Below the pieces are notes generated by a model. It was not told the DNA's origin and did no database searches. It saw only the letters and a program-made list of their open reading frames with translations. Position numbers and translations under genes: made by a program. DNA of 64,000 bases from Macrothele yani (lineage: Eukaryota; Arthropoda; Arachnida; Araneae; Macrothelidae): NCBI GenBank assembly GCA_039090855.1, contig CM076997.1:163896709-163960708 (forward strand). Reading direction: 5' to 3'. Every line of letters begins with the position of its first letter. The first letter of the stretch is position 1. Positions 10,598-22,719 of the stretch are shown here, piece after piece.

Positions 10598-10690
10598 GTG
10601 TAGGTAAATTGGGAAAGCATTCGGCTCTAGAGCAGAATAATTGAGGTTTGAATCCCGCACGCCTATAAATTTGTGTTTTCACACCGCAGA
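10598..10690 (+). mobile_element. SINE-D-like head, copy 2
   Basis: GTGTAGGTAAATTGGGAAAG (A-box-like) and GAGGTTTGAATCCC (B-box-like) are spaced as in a tRNA-derived promoter, and the arrangement matches the copy at 10040. The 3' limit is unclear. Confidence 0.45.
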
Positions 10691-10872
10691 AGCGACAAAG
10701 CCAGCTTATCACAAACGCACCATCCGTGCTTTACCAGGCAGTCGAACCCAGACTCATCTCGAACGAATAATTAGAAACCAGCCGTTTGCACCACACGACC
10801 ATCATGACGGATTTCAAACTAGTTGAAATAACCGGAAAGAATTCCGTGGTTTCGTAAAACTCGGTTTTTATA

Positions 10873-12059
10873 TACACTAAAGTGCCAGAAAAAATGGTAC
10901 AGACGAGCTTATGCAAAACACATAGCAACATCAACTATGCGCGTACTTGGTTCCGTCCGCCAGTGCGTATATAAAGCGATAGACATTCTTTCCAGCTGTC
11001 AGAGCTGTTGTCGGCATGAGAATGACAAGTAATAACGATTTAAGTGATTTTCAACGTGGTGTCATAGTTGGCGCTCGTGAGATGGTCCATAGTATTTCGG
11101 AGGTAGAAACGAAGTTCGGATTTTCACGCACGACCATTGCAAGGGTGTACCGTGACTACACGAATTCCGGCAAAACCTCCAACCTACGATACCAGTGTGG
11201 CCGTAAAAAGACATTGGGTGAACGTGACCATCGTGGGCTATCAAGAATCGTTTCACGCGTTACTCTCGCAGGTATAATCGGAATTCAGTGCTGGAGCCTC
11301 AACAAGCATCAGCTTCCAGACTTTGCAACGTACCCTGCACGATATGGGCTTTCGGAGCCGACGCCCAACTCGAGTTTTATTGATGGGTGCACGACACAGA
11401 GCTATGTGCCTCGCTTGAGCACGGCAACACCGCCACTGGACACTTGATGACTGGAAAGAAGTAGCCTGGTCTGACGAGTCGCGTTTCCAACTGTATCGGG
11501 CAGACGAAAGAATTGGTGTGTGGCGCAAACCCCATGAAGCAATAGATCCCGCCTGTAAACAGGGAACTGTACCGGTTTGGTCCATAATGGTACTGGGTGT
11601 GTTTAGCTGAACTTCACTGGGACCCCTGGTACGTCTACAAACGTCTGTGACAGACCAACGCTATGTGCGCACCCTTTCAAGTTCTGCATTTATGCTGATG
11701 GGTTGAGCCTGTTCCAACAGTACAATGCACCTCCACAGAAGTGTCGGGACGCTACATTATGGTTAGAGGAGCATTTATCTGAGTTCGGGGTGTTCCCATT
11801 TCCATCCAAGTCACCAGATCTGAACGGGATAGAACACATTTTGGATGCCATGCAACGCGCTATCAAACACAGGAATCCGAGACCTTGGAATACACCCGAA
11901 CTGTGGAAGACTCTGCAGGAAGTATGGTGTGCATTGCCTACAGCATATTTCCAGGAGCTAGTGGATTCCATGCCCCGTCGTATTTCTGCAACCTGCGTTC
12001 CCGTGGAGGACCTACCAAGTATTATACTGGTGTACCAGTTTTTCTGGTACCTCAATGTA
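10873..12059 (+). mobile_element. Tc1-like element with both terminal inverted repeats
   Basis: The left end, after TA at 10873-10874, reads CACTAAAGTGCCAGAAAA. The right end, in reverse complement before TA at 12058-12059, reads CATTGAGGTACCAGAAAA. The two align over about 27 bases, ending in TGGTACA. The TA flanks are the standard Tc1/mariner target duplication. Length between the TAs is about 1183 bases, a normal size for the superfamily. It encloses the broken transposase at 11016-12010. Confidence 0.9.
11016..12010 (+). pseudogene. Tc1-like transposase, frameshifted
   Basis: The first segment (11016 to about 11270) encodes the two helix-turn-helix regions, with DFQRGVIVGAREM and FGFSRTTIARVYRDY. 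The sequence then shifts frame. Further on, AWSDESRFQLYR (about 11465-11500) holds the first catalytic aspartate of the DDE triad. The last segment (11703-12101) has LNGIEHILDAMQRAI, where the third acid is present. The second aspartate region (near 11715) is degraded. A stop and several frameshifts rule out a working enzyme. The catalytic type was probably DD34E. Confidence 0.85.
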
Positions 12060-12183
12060 CATTGCAGCAGTTCTTTTAATTTTATGTTGTTTTTGCTCTA
12101 AATTTATATCTATCGTCATGAACAACTTTAAATGATATAAATACTCTTCCTTCCCTGATTTGGTGGAATTGTTACTGCGGAAG

Positions 12184-12395
12184 GTAGAGGGAGGGTGACA
12201 GAGAGCGAGCGAGAGAGATAGAGAGAGAGACAGACAGACAGGGAGACAGAAAGACAGGGAGAGAGGGACAGAGAAAGAGGGACAGAGAGGAAGGGATAGG
12301 GTATGAGAGGGGACATAGAGAGAGAGAGAGAAAGGGAAAGGGAGTGAGAGGGGAAAAAGAGAGAAAGGGAGAGAGTGAGAAAGAAAGGGGGAGCC
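12184..12395. repeat. GA-rich microsatellite
   Basis: A purine tract of GAGA and GGGA words about 210 bases long. It produces spurious Ser/Leu/Pro-rich frames on the minus strand. Confidence 0.9.
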
Positions 12396-12639
12396 GTGGA
12401 ACAAAAAACAACACCCACTCCTCTTCTGAAATTCGAATTCGTGGGCAATTGGAAATATTATTCAGAAACCTAAGCATCCCTTCACTGGTCAAACGGAGTG
12501 GAGCACATTCTTTTAGTACAATTCTTTTAAAAACGTAGCAGGCCAAGTCCCTCAGGTGTTTTTATTTCCCTGTTCCTATCATTCCTATAAGGTTTTATTT
12601 CCATGTAACGTCTTTAAAGACGTTATAGGTGTTTTGATA

Positions 12640-13215
12640 CACAGTGCGGCAGCTCAGTAATGAGACTGAATGTTGGTTTTTCTAAGACGAAAAGCAGGAA
12701 AACTTACATGAATATATTTTATTCGAAATACATTCCTCCTGCGTTAATACAAGAAGTGGCATAATCAGCCAACGAAAGGAACGACTTGTCGAGGTCATCT
12801 TTTGGATGTCGCAATTCTTTGTATGTCTTCAATGTCTTGAAAAGCTTTTCCTTTTAAAGGCAGCTTTGATGTAAGGACTAAAAGTTAGTCACACGCTGAC
12901 AAACTTAGAGAACGGGGGGGGGGCTGATTGAGTATACACACTTGTGTTCGTGCCAAAAATTACTGTACACTGAGAAATCTGTGCGTAGGTGCACTATCAT
13001 GGAAAAGAGACCATTTCTTGTTTTGAATTGAGGCCTGACACGAACAATCCTCATCCACAATCGGTCCAACATGGATTTGTAGGCTTTGCCAGTAACAGTT
13101 GTTCCTTGAGAAATGCGCTCGTAATGAAGATAACTATAATTCGTGCTGTAGGTAACAATAAAAACACAAGGCAGCTAAACTTGGTGCACGATTGTAAAAC
13201 TTTCAGCCACTAATG
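12640..13215 (-). pseudogene. mariner transposase remnant (C-terminal half)
   Basis: Read on the minus strand, the segment near 13090 gives ERISQGTTVTGKAYKSM-like sequence and then RLWMRIVRVRPQ. Near 12990-13010 it gives LFHDSAPTHRFL, with the second catalytic aspartate. The end near 12720 reads CINAGGMYFE followed by a stop, which is the typical mariner C-terminus. Frameshifts and stops lie between. A run of nine or ten G at 12915 interrupts the part that should hold the third aspartate. The N-terminal half is not visible. Confidence 0.75.
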
Positions 13216-14099
13216 GCACGTTTAAAACCGTCGTCCGTTGCTAAAAGCATTTATTGATGGTAAAAGTGAAACATTAAGATCATTAGATCTTTCGGGCTTC
13301 CTAGACGTCCATCCCTTTTATGTCATTTGATGATATCCCCATCATGTTTCGGGCTATCATAACGGAAAGCGTATCATATCAATGTATTGCATGATTTTAC
13401 TAGCTTGTTTTTTAATGCTTTCTTTATCTCACTTGACATGTAATTGGCAGCAAAGTTTCAGGCAATTGTAAACATTTGGACAAAATCCAAATCATTGTCA
13501 TAATAACTAAGAATGATATACGGTACATTTTTCAGCAAAGTCTTAATTCTTCTTTTTACAACTGAAATCCGTGCGTAATGGCATTATTTATTTGTCTTTA
13601 GTCATAGTAAACTACAACGTATTGTCTAAATGTGTTGTTGCGAGGGGTTAAAACTTTACATGAGTATCCGAACATTAGTTGAATGTTTCTCTTAGATAAA
13701 TGTTTCCATTTTTTTCATTTTCAGTTAATTAATTTATTTAATCATCCAGTCTACGAGGACGTGCTATGCTGCCGTCTGCTGTGTGAATGGTTAAAGAAGA
13801 GATCTTATTGTTCTCGTTGAATTATTTCTTGTTTCGTACCGATAAGGAAAATGACTGGATTTTTTAAATATTTTTGTTTAATACCTCCTGATCTGTAGCT
13901 TTAAATTAGATACGAACGTTCAATGAATGCTCTCGATATGTATCTAATTTCAAATAGTGAAAGAACTGAACTGCAGCGAAAGTTAAATGGGAAATTACGT
14001 TATGAAAAGTATATCAATCAGTATTCACTGAGAAATATGTCCAGGAATTTGATAACAAGTGTAAAGGAGTGAGTGAGCTTGCAATAGAACTTCAGATAA
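13216..14099. other. unassigned spacer with a short U1 fragment
   Basis: The only recognised part is 13365-13412 (GGAAAGCGTATCATATCAAT and GATTTTACTAGCTTGTTT), which matches U1 at 2478-2520. The rest is AT-rich, with no gene seen. Confidence 0.5.
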
Positions 14100-15010
14100 T
14101 AGAATTGATGTACACTGCTTTTACAGGAAATGAAGACTTAGCGTTTGGTAGATCAGTTCTGTAATTAACAGATACGTACATTTACCTTGGACAACAGATT
14201 GCTAGCATAGGGCCACATTGAAGAAGCAATTAGTATCCGTACAAAACCGGTTGCAAAGCATATGAAAGAAATCGAGCAATGTTTAAGAGCAATTCACCAC
14301 TTCGCCTTAAAAGAAAGGTTTTTAATCAGTGCATGATTCCAGTTTTCACTTACGGGTCAGAGAGGTAGACATTAACTATTAATAAAATCGACATATATAG
14401 GCTGCAAACCACTAAAGGAAGCATACAGAGATGTATGCTTGGTACAAAAAGGAAAGGTAAGAAGAGATTCCTTATCACTTTGTCCGTGTTCATTTTGTCC
14501 GCAGTTCACTTTGTCCACATTTATTTCGCAATCAGAAATGATGGAGTACCGTGGAAATTTTCTGTTTTAATGCAAGTGAACGTGGGCGAAATGAACTGGA
14601 CCAAATGAACGTGGACGAAATGAACTAAATCAAGTGAACGTGGACTAAATGAACTGAACCAAGTGAACGTGGATGAAATGAACTGGACAAAGTGAACGTG
14701 GACAAAATATCTGGACCAAGTGAAGATGGACGAAATGAACTGGACCAAATGAACGTGGGCGAAATGAACACGGACAAAGGGATCCGTCCCAGGAGGAGCA
14801 AGTCTTGGATTAGGAAAATGATGGGAGTTGACATCATCATCAAGGAAAAATCGCTGAAATTGCAATAGACTAGGCATATTTCTTGCAGAATAGAAATAAT
14901 ATACTGAATTCCAAGGATCAGGAAAAGACCCAAAAGGAGACAATGCGGAAGATGCGGGAATGAAATTCTAAAGCACGACATTGAGGAGAATTCATCAAGA
15001 GAGAAAGTTG
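14100..15010 (+). pseudogene. old RTE retrotransposon 3' fragment, interrupted
   Basis: Before and after an insertion, the plus strand is a strongly diverged copy of the C-terminal third of the RTE protein seen at 20282-22672. 14113-14200 parallels the FTRNEDL and YLGQQI region, 14310-14460 parallels LRLKRKVFNQCMIP and the following Cys-containing part, and 14795-15000 parallels SWIRKM and the Arg-rich RKRPKRR-like end. Many stops are present. Divergence from the other copies suggests an old insertion or another subfamily. Confidence 0.75.
14478..14779. repeat. 29-bp minisatellite bounded by inverted ends
   Basis: Seven units of 28-29 bases (about 14572-14775) carry AAGTGAACGTGGACGAAATG and then AACTGGACC. 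The outer ends are inverted copies: CTTTGTCCGTGTTCATTT at 14478 and its reverse complement ending at 14779. The block sits inside the old RTE fragment, so it behaves like a small MITE-type insertion. No target duplication was found. Minus-strand frames over it are by-products. Confidence 0.8.
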
Positions 15011-15158
15011 TGGACGAAAATTGAGGACACAGTGAATTGATAAAAGTGATAATGATGAATTTGGCAGTGAATTGATAAACGTTGATTAGCTTGTTGTGAG
15101 CAGCCTTTCCGTACCCATGCTAGTATAAAATTTAACAGTTTTCCTAAGCTCTTTTTTC

Positions 15159-15330
15159 ATAGTTCAACGACCAGCACGAGCATCGCTAAGGGCGATAAGC
15201 ATTCGCGTGTTCCAAATTTAGGGCCACTGATTCCAGGAAAACTAGGGATGTGTATTGTTAACAGACACACCACCCATGCCTTATCCGGGATTCGAACCCG
15301 AGCCCATGTCGAAGGAATGATACAAAGCAA
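15159..15330 (-). mobile_element. SINE-A, degenerate reverse copy
   Basis: TTCAACGACCAGCACGAGCA, AATTTAGGGCCACTGATTCC and GGGATTCGAACCCGAGCCCA occur in SINE-A order on the minus strand. The middle is altered and the A box is lost. Confidence 0.7.
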
Positions 15331-15441
15331 GCCTTTCAGAATACTTGTTTTCATAAGTGCATTGTATCTTGTAGCTGAATTCCAATGTAAAATATTGTAC
15401 TTCATTCTTCAAATCTAAAAGGCATTTTTAAACTACTGCAA

Positions 15442-15659
15442 GCCGCCCCGGTGGCTCAGTGGTCTGAGCGATCGCCTCTGATCATTCGTCCGAAAGGGGT
15501 CCGGGTTCGAATCCCGGTCAGGCATGGATGTTGTGTTTGTCTTACGGCACTGGTTCTCTCCCTTCCCTGGAACCAGTGACCGTAAATTAGGGACGGGCGA
15601 CTGCTTATATCCCATTGAGTTGCTCACGGTGGTCGTTAAACCTCCAATCAAAAAAAAAA
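15442..15659 (+). mobile_element. SINE-A, complete, with 11-bp target-site duplication
   Basis: The element begins GCCGCCCCGGTGGCTCAG (A box TGGCTCAGTGG), has the B box GGGTTCGAATCCC near 15503, the family body, and ends GGTGGTCGTTAAACCTCCAA before a poly-A run. AACTACTGCAA flanks it at 15431-15441 and 15660-15670. This is the clearest reference copy of the family in the window. A frame across 15524-15745 is not a gene. Confidence 0.95.
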
Positions 15660-15670
15660 AACTACTGCAA

Positions 15671-16810
15671 ATTGCTGTTATTGGTATTCTAATTTATGCT
15701 CAAGCAAATGTAAGGCGAAAATTCTGGAATCTGAAATTTAGTTAAAGTGGATATTTTCAATTCCATAGTCAGTTCATGAAAACGACGCTTGCAGGTAGAG
15801 GTGTTATTTTCTAGGTAAGTCCATTGTAATTATGCATAACCGGTGATTGCCGTGTTCACTTGGGTCACGTCTGTGATTAAGTAAAACTTCACGTAGCAAA
15901 TAGATCACGTTTAGAGCGGAACGGCCAGTTCAGGAGGCGAGAAAAGGTACGTCGTCGCACACTGCCAATTAATGCCTGTCGATTCGTGTCGATTGTCACG
16001 CTCAGGGCATTTCTGCTGTGACGCTTATGCCAAATCCTCATTTCCATCAAACTGGCTGCCATTAAATGTTGTTGGTGACCAGCCTACAAAATCCTATTAG
16101 AGCACGGTTTCGAAGGGAATAACCTAATGATTTTTAACATTTGAAGTATCGGAGTCTGCCATTATCACCAAATCGATGTCCAGTACAGATTTGAGGCAAA
16201 GCATGACACTAATGATCATTTCCCTCCCACGTAACAATGTTAGAATGCAATATTAATTCTATTTTTGTCAGGACGTTTCACCGGAAATCATTGAGTCCAA
16301 ATTGGTCGACAATGAATCAGAGATCGTTCTTCTAACGAAATTCTGAGTCAATTTGAAACAATAGAGTGGTGCTTAAATTGTCTCTCAAAACTTAGTACTA
16401 ATACTTAATCATTGCAAAATATTTGATAAAGTAAATGGAAAGTTATCACATGTTTATGGATGCTGAAATGCGTAAGTAAGTACATTCTACGGAATTTGGA
16501 GTGGAAGAGAAATTTATTCTTATTCTGTACTCAGTGTTTTCGCACCACTTCTCTCTCACTCATTTCTTCTGTTTATCTCAGCCATATTGTCGAGGTCGGT
16601 TTTTATCTCAAATTCTGTTCTCGAAATTCTCTCTTCTTCACAACATTTGTTCTTCTTTAAAATATCTCTTTGTAAAAAAAACCCGTAATCTCTCTGTCTC
16701 TAACATTTTAAGATCGTTCCTTTCAGCCTTAATATCTTGTTCAATTATTCTTCACTACTATATCTCGTTATTTCAATCTCTTGTTATTTCAAACAGTCAG
16801 AGTCAGTCAG

Positions 16811-16843
<33 letters not shown>

Positions 16844-16974
16844 ACACCTACAGTAATCCTGAATTTCTCGATCCCTTACTTTCTATGGAATTGTACTTTA
16901 CCAGATCTCTTTCTTCCTCTACTATGAAATTCGAAACCATACAGTAGTGAATCAGAGGAGATCGAAGGTTTTAA
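15671..16974. other. unassigned spacer
   Basis: No conserved gene was found. A Ser/Leu-rich frame at 16501-16947 arises from a CT-rich tract (pure CT at about 16811-16846), and I do not call it. Confidence 0.45.
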
Positions 16975-17020
16975 AAATGCGTGGGAAAACCTTCATCCAG
17001 CAGTGGACTGACAATGGCTG
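16975..17020 (+). mobile_element. RTE 3'-terminal remnant
   Basis: AAACCTTCATCCAGCAGTGG, then ACTGACAATGGCTGATGAT, matches the last codons and stop of the RTE protein (compare 22640-22680). It points opposite to copy A, with only an AT-rich gap between their 3' ends. Confidence 0.7.
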
Positions 17021-17091
17021 ATGATTTACATATATATAATATATACACATATATGAAAATAAATAAAATAAAATTACATATATATTTATTT

Positions 17092-20000
17092 TTTTATCAT
17101 CATCATCATTGTTAACCATTATCAATCCACTGCTGGACGAAGGTCTCCATAAGTTTATTCCACAAAGGTCTGTCTTGTGCCAGTCTTCTCCATGTCACTC
17201 CCGCATACTTTCTAATTTCATCCACCCATCTTCCATGTGGTCTTCTTCTGGGTCTTTACCTGTCTCTTGGAATCCAATCTAAAATTTCGGCTGTCCATCG
17301 ATGGTCTGTCCTTCTGGCAGTATGTCCAGCCCATTGCCATTTCAGGGATTTAACTCTGATCATGATGTCTTCCACTCTTGTCATTTTTCGGATCCACGAG
17401 TTCCTCATCTTATCTCTCCTGGTTACACCAAGCATGCACCTTTCCATGCTCCTTTCAGATGTCTGCAGCCTTTGTATGTCTCTTTTAGTTAAGGTCCACG
17501 TCTCTGCACCATACGTAAGCACTGGAAAGATGCATTGACCAAACACTTTTCTTTTAAGACATAATGGCATATTGCTCTTCAAAATTATGCTGTTTTTTCC
17601 AGAAGCTCTCCAGGCAAGTTTTGTACGCCGATTAATTTCTTCACCAATGTGACCCTCACTTGATATCTGCTGTCCAAGATAAACGTATGTGTCGGTTATC
17701 TCCAGCTTTTCTCCATCAATCGATAAATCTTCATTTCTTGTAAAAGCATTGAACATCACTTTTGTCTTCTGAAAGTTCATACCCTGCAACTCTGATGGGG
17801 TAGTAGCAAGAATGGCTATGTAATCAGCAAAACGAAGGTGGGTTAGATAATCTCCATTAATCTTTATCCCTTTGTTTACCCAGTTCAGTGATTGAAAGAC
17901 ATTTTCCAATGTGGCATTAAAGAGCTTCGGAGATATGGTGTCACCTTGTCTCACTCCCTTTCTAATTTTTATGTGTGTTGTATTTTCAAACAGCCGAATC
18001 TTTTGCACTTGCTTTTTCATAGATGTTATTAATAATATTAATGTACGCATCTTCAATACCGCAGCATTTCAGAGCCATTGTAACTGCTGATGGTTTCACC
18101 GAATCAAAGGCTTTTTCATAATCGATAAAAGCCATGCACAATGGAAGTTCATATTCCCTCGCTCTTTCAATTAGTTCTCTCAATACGTGGATATGGTCTA
18201 CTGTGCTATAGCCACTCCTGAATCTAGCTTGTTCTCTCAGTTGAGCCATGTCCAGTGCTACCTTCAAGCGGTGTGAAAGAACTTTAGTGAAGATTTTATA
18301 AACTACTGATAGGAGGCTGATAGGTCTGTAGTTCCTGAGTTTCTCAATATCACCTTTTTTATGTAGCAAGATCATTGTAGCGTTGTTCCAATCCTCAGGA
18401 ATCTTCCCTTCATTAAGGCATTGAGTGAAAATTTGGGCGAGTACTGTTCCGATTTCTCCACTTGCTTCTTGTATTCCATCTTCTCCTGGAGCTTTTCCCC
18501 GCTTTATGTTCTTGATTGCATGTGCAACTTCTGCAGCGAGAACTGAAAGAACTCTGGTACTGGTACCTTTCATGATGTCTGGAGTACATGTATCATCCCT
18601 TTCATATAATTTGGAGTAGAAATCTTTCACTCTTGTCAAAATTTTGCCTCTATTTCTTGTTACAGAACCATCTTCTTTTCTCAGTGCCATAATCTGTTTT
18701 CTTCCCTTACTGAGATGTCTCTTTGCTATCTTTAGGCTTTGGTTGTTTTTAATCGCTTTCCTTACTAGCTCACAGTTGAATTTCCTTACGACTTCAGTGA
18801 TACTTTTTCGTACTGTCTTGCATAGCTCTATATATTCCACTTTGGAAGTCACATCTTCTTTAGTTGTCCTCATCTCTCATCTTTTTGGCATCAAGATTTT
18901 GGTTTTTCCTGATAATTTGTTCACATTCAACTTGTTCCTAGACCCAGCTAAGTTTGTTGCTGTTTCCATAAGAGGTTCTGTTACTTTTCTGTTAACTTCA
19001 GAAATATCCACTTCTTCCTATGTTAGGCCTTCTGAAGCAGAGAATCTGTTCTTTAGTTCCAACTTGAAGGTATTATGGTGTTTTTTAAGGTTGGTTATGT
19101 CAATACATTTTGTTTGTCTTATGAGTTTGCTACGTTCGAGTTTAGTGTTGAGGTGCATTTTACATCTCACCAATCTATGGTCACTACCTGTGTTGAACCT
19201 ATTTAGCACACTGCAGTCTTCTATGACGAATTTTTTGTTGCACTTAATAAACTCTATTTCACTTGTCGACCCATTTGGATGTCTCCACGTCCATTTCCTG
19301 TGTGGCTTTTTCTTGAAAAAGGAGTTCAAGATGAAAAACCCTTCTGCCTCTGCAAACTCTACGAGAGTATTTCCACGCTGGTTTCTGTTGCCGTGACCGA
19401 ATTTACCTACTGAAGTTTAATTCTGTTGCAGTTGCCCTATTTTGGCATTGAAATATCCCATAATTATCTTTAAGTACTGCTTACGTTTATTATTTAGATG
19501 ACGAATTTCCTTATAAAATTCTTCAATTTCTTCTTCAGGATGACTTGTGGTGGGTGCATAAGTTTGAATAATCTGTGCCTGGTATCTTCTCGAGAGTTGG
19601 ATAACGAGTCGTGCAGCTCTGTCCGAGGAACTTTCAACTTCTACAACTTTATCCTTCAGTTTCTTGTTTATTATAAATCCAACACCACTAGTTCTGCCAG
19701 TATCAGTCCCACGATAGTAGAAGAGATGTCTACTTTTCAGTTCAATGAGATCTTCTCCTTTTCTCCTTACCTCACTTAGCCCGACGATGACCCACTTGAT
19801 CCTTTGTAGTTCGTCTTCCAGTTCAAAAAGCCTTGAATCAGAAGATAGGGAGCGTCCGTTGTACGTAGCCAAGGTCAGCATCAGATGGCAGCCTAGTCCG
19901 GTCCTCCGGGGATTCTTAGCACCCTCTGCCTGCATGTCGCACTGGCCGCTGCCTTGGTCAGGTACATTCCAGCTGCCGGAGACTGAGGGCCAATATTTAA

Positions 20001-20222
20001 GGTGTGGAGTCATTTTGGAGGGATTTGGCCATAACTCATCACGCTGGCCAAGCGGGTTGGTGAGTGTGAGATAGCATTTCCTCTAATCCCGATGGTATAG
20101 TTATACCGCTATTGGCGGTCGACAGAGCCCCTTTAGTGGGAACAGGATGTACTACGAGAAGGCGGGGTTGACATTTGTCAAGGAGAGGCTGTAATGTTAC
20201 GCATCACCTGACCTTGCATCCT
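17092..20222 (-). pseudogene. RTE-clade non-LTR retrotransposon, copy A, near full length
   Basis: In the coding direction (right to left) this begins with a GC-richer 5' leader (20222-20040). An APE-type endonuclease (20013-19417) follows, with LATYNGRSL, GLSEVRRKGE (catalytic Glu) and MGYFNAKIG, where the usual Asp of GDFNAKIG is Tyr. The GSDHRLV end of the endonuclease lies near 19180. The reverse transcriptase (18873-17256) follows, with FIDYEKAFDSV (motif A), GVRQGDTISPKLF (motif B) and LRFADYIAI, where the FADD box is damaged to FADY. The element ends with the Arg-rich C-terminus and a CAT-triplet tail at 17097. Stops and frameshifts break it, and the two catalytic substitutions alone would disable it. 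Confidence 0.9.
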
Positions 20223-20239
20223 TACATTTATGTTTATAT

Positions 20240-20245
<6 letters not shown>

Positions 20246-20283
<38 letters not shown>
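20246..20283. repeat. (TA)n microsatellite between RTE copies A and B
   Basis: About 19 TA units lie between the 5' end of copy A (minus strand) and the truncated 5' end of copy B (plus strand). Confidence 0.95.
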
Positions 20284-20287
<4 letters not shown>

Positions 20288-22672
20288 GGGCAACGGCAAC
20301 AGAATGAAACTTCGGTAGGTAAATTCGGTCATGGCAACAGAAACCAGCGTGGAAATACTCTCGTTGAGTTTGCAGAGGCAGAAGGGTTTTTCATCTTGAA
20401 CTCCTTCTTCAAGAAAAAGCCACACAGGAAATGGACATGGAGACATCCAAATGGGACGACAAGTGAAATTGATTTTATTATGTGTTACAAAAAATTCGTC
20501 ATAGAAGACTGCAGTGTGCTAAACAAGTTCAACACAGGTAGTGACCATAGATTGGTGAGATGTAAGATGCACCTCAACACTAAACTTGAACGTGGCAAGC
20601 TCATAGGACAAACAAAATGTATTGACATAACCAACCTTAAAAAACACCATAATACCTTCAAGTTGGAACTGAAGAACAGGTTCTCTGCTTTAGAAGGCCT
20701 AACATCGGAAGAAGTGGACATCTCTGAAGTTAACAGAAAAGTAACCAAAGCTCTTATGGAAACAGCAACAAAATTAGCTGGGTCTAAGAACAAGTTGCAT
20801 GTGAACAAATTATCAGGAAAAACCAAAATGTTGATGCAAAAAAGAAGAGAGATGAGGACAACTAAAGAAGATGTGACTTCCAAAGTGGAATATATAGAGC
20901 TATGCAAGACAGTAAGAAAAAGTATCACTGAAGACGTAAGGAAATTCAACTGTGAACTAGTGAGGAAAGCAATTGAAAACAACCAAAGCCTAAAGATAGC
21001 AAAGGGACATCTCAGTAAGGGAAGAAAACAGATTATGGCACTGAGAAAAGAAGATGGTTCTGTAACAAGAAATAGAGGCGAAATTTTGACAAGAGTGAAA
21101 GATTTCTACTCCAAATTATATGAAAGGGATGATATATGCACTCCAGACATCATGAAAGATACCAGTACCAGAGTTCCTCCAGTCCTTCCAGCAGAAGTTG
21201 CACATGCAATCAAGAACATGAAGCGAGGAAAAGCTCCAGGAGAAGATGGAATTACTGTAGACATCATACAAGAAGCAAGCGGAGAAATCGAAACAGTACT
21301 CGCCCAAATTTTCACTCGATGCCTTAATGAAAGAAAGATTCCTGAGGATTGGAACACCGCTACAATGATCCTGCTACATAAGAAAGGTGACATTGAGGAT
21401 CTCGGAAACTACAGACCTATCAGCCTCCTATCAGTAGTTTATAAAATCTTCACTAAAGTTCTTTCACACCGCTTGAAGGTAACACTGGACATGGCTCAAC
21501 CGAGAGAACAAGCTGGATTCAGGAGTGGCTACAGCACAATAGATCATATCCACGTGCTGAGAGAACTAATTGAAAGAGCGAGGGAATATGAACTTCCATT
21601 GTGCATGGCTTTTATCGATTATGAAAAAGCCTTTGATTCGGTGAAACCATCAGCAGTTACAATGGCTCTGAAAACCTGCGGTATTGAAGATGCATACATT
21701 AATATTATTAATAACATCTATGAAAATGCAAGTGCAAAGATTAGGCTGTTTGAAAATACAACACACGTAAAAATTGGAAAGGGAGTGAGACAAGGTGACA
21801 CCATATCTCCGAAGCTCTTTAATGCCACATTGGAGGGTGTTTTTCAGTCACTGAGCTGGGAAAACAAGGGGATAAAGATTAATGGAGATTATCTAACCCA
21901 CCTTCGTTTTGCTGATGACGTAGTCATTTTTGCAACTACCCCATCAGAGCTGCAGAGTATGATCCAGGAACTTGCTGACAAGAGTAAAGAAGTGGGATTA
22001 AAAATGAACTTTCAGAAGACAAAAGTGATGTTCAATGCTTTTACAAGAAATGAAGATTTATCGATTGATGGAGAAAAGCTGGAGATAACAGACACGTACG
22101 TTTATCTTGGACAGCAGATATCAAGTGAGGGTCACATTGATGAAGAAATTAATCGGCGTACAAAACTTGCCTGGAGAGCTTTTGGAAGAAACAGCATAAT
22201 TTTCAAGAGCAATATGCCATTATGTCTTAAAAGAAAAGTGTTTGATCAATGCATCCTTCCAGTGCTTACGTATGGTGCGGAGACGTGGACCTTAACTAAA
22301 AGAGACATACAAAGGCTGCAGACAACTCAAAGAAGCATGGAGAGGTGCATGCTTGGTGTAACCAGGAGAGATAAGAAGAGGAACTCGTGGATCCGAAAAA
22401 TGACAAGAGTGGAAGACATCATGATCAGAGTTAAATCCCTGAAATGGCAATGGGCTGGACATACTGCCAGAAGGACAGATCATCGATGGACAGCTGAAAT
22501 TTTAGATTGGATTCCAAGGGACAGGAAAAGACCCAGAAGAAGACCACATGGGAGATGGGTGGATGAAATTCGAAAGTATGCAGGGGTGACATGGAGGAGA
22601 CTGGCACAAGACAGACCGTTGTGGAGGAAACTTGGGGAGACCTTCGTCCAGCAGTGGATTGATAATGGTTGA
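20282..22672 (+). CDS. RTE-clade endonuclease (C-terminal part)/reverse transcriptase, copy B, open throughout
   Basis: The frame is open from the (TA)n boundary to a TGA at 22670-22672, about 795 codons. No true start is present because the element is 5'-truncated inside the endonuclease, just at AKIGQRQ. The methionine-like start at 20396 is a TTG codon. Counting from 20396, GSDHRLV (endonuclease His) is near residue 49, GKAPGEDGI near 277, FIDYEKAFDSV (motif A Asp) near 408, RQGD near 463, LRFADDVVIF (catalytic FADD) near 505-508, and YVYLGQQIS near 570. The tail is Arg-rich. All reverse-transcriptase catalytic residues are intact and the copy looks young. It copies RNA at a nicked target (family knowledge), but without the endonuclease N-terminus it is unlikely to be autonomous. 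A GAT-triplet tail follows, running into (TA)n. Confidence 0.92.
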
Positions 22673-22719
22673 CGATGATGATGATGATATATATATATTA
22701 ATATATATATAGGGATGTA

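Noticed and set aside
12012..12546. Long Ser/Leu/Pro-rich minus-strand frames
   Set aside because: They are translations of the GA microsatellite and of the Tc1 tail in the wrong frame.
14521..14981. Phe/Ser/His-rich minus-strand frames
   Set aside because: They are shadows of the 29-bp minisatellite inside an RTE relic.
15442..15530. True tRNA gene at SINE heads (also 41787, 50836, 52700)
   Set aside because: A and B boxes are present, but the arms do not fold as a proper tRNA and each head is followed by the SINE body, tail and target duplication.
16501..16947. 148-codon plus-strand frame as a secreted or membrane protein
   Set aside because: It is composed of a CT-rich tract and AT-rich DNA with no conserved motif.
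18644..19396. 250-codon plus-strand frame
   Set aside because: It is antisense to RTE copy A; the same shadow appears opposite copies B, C and F.
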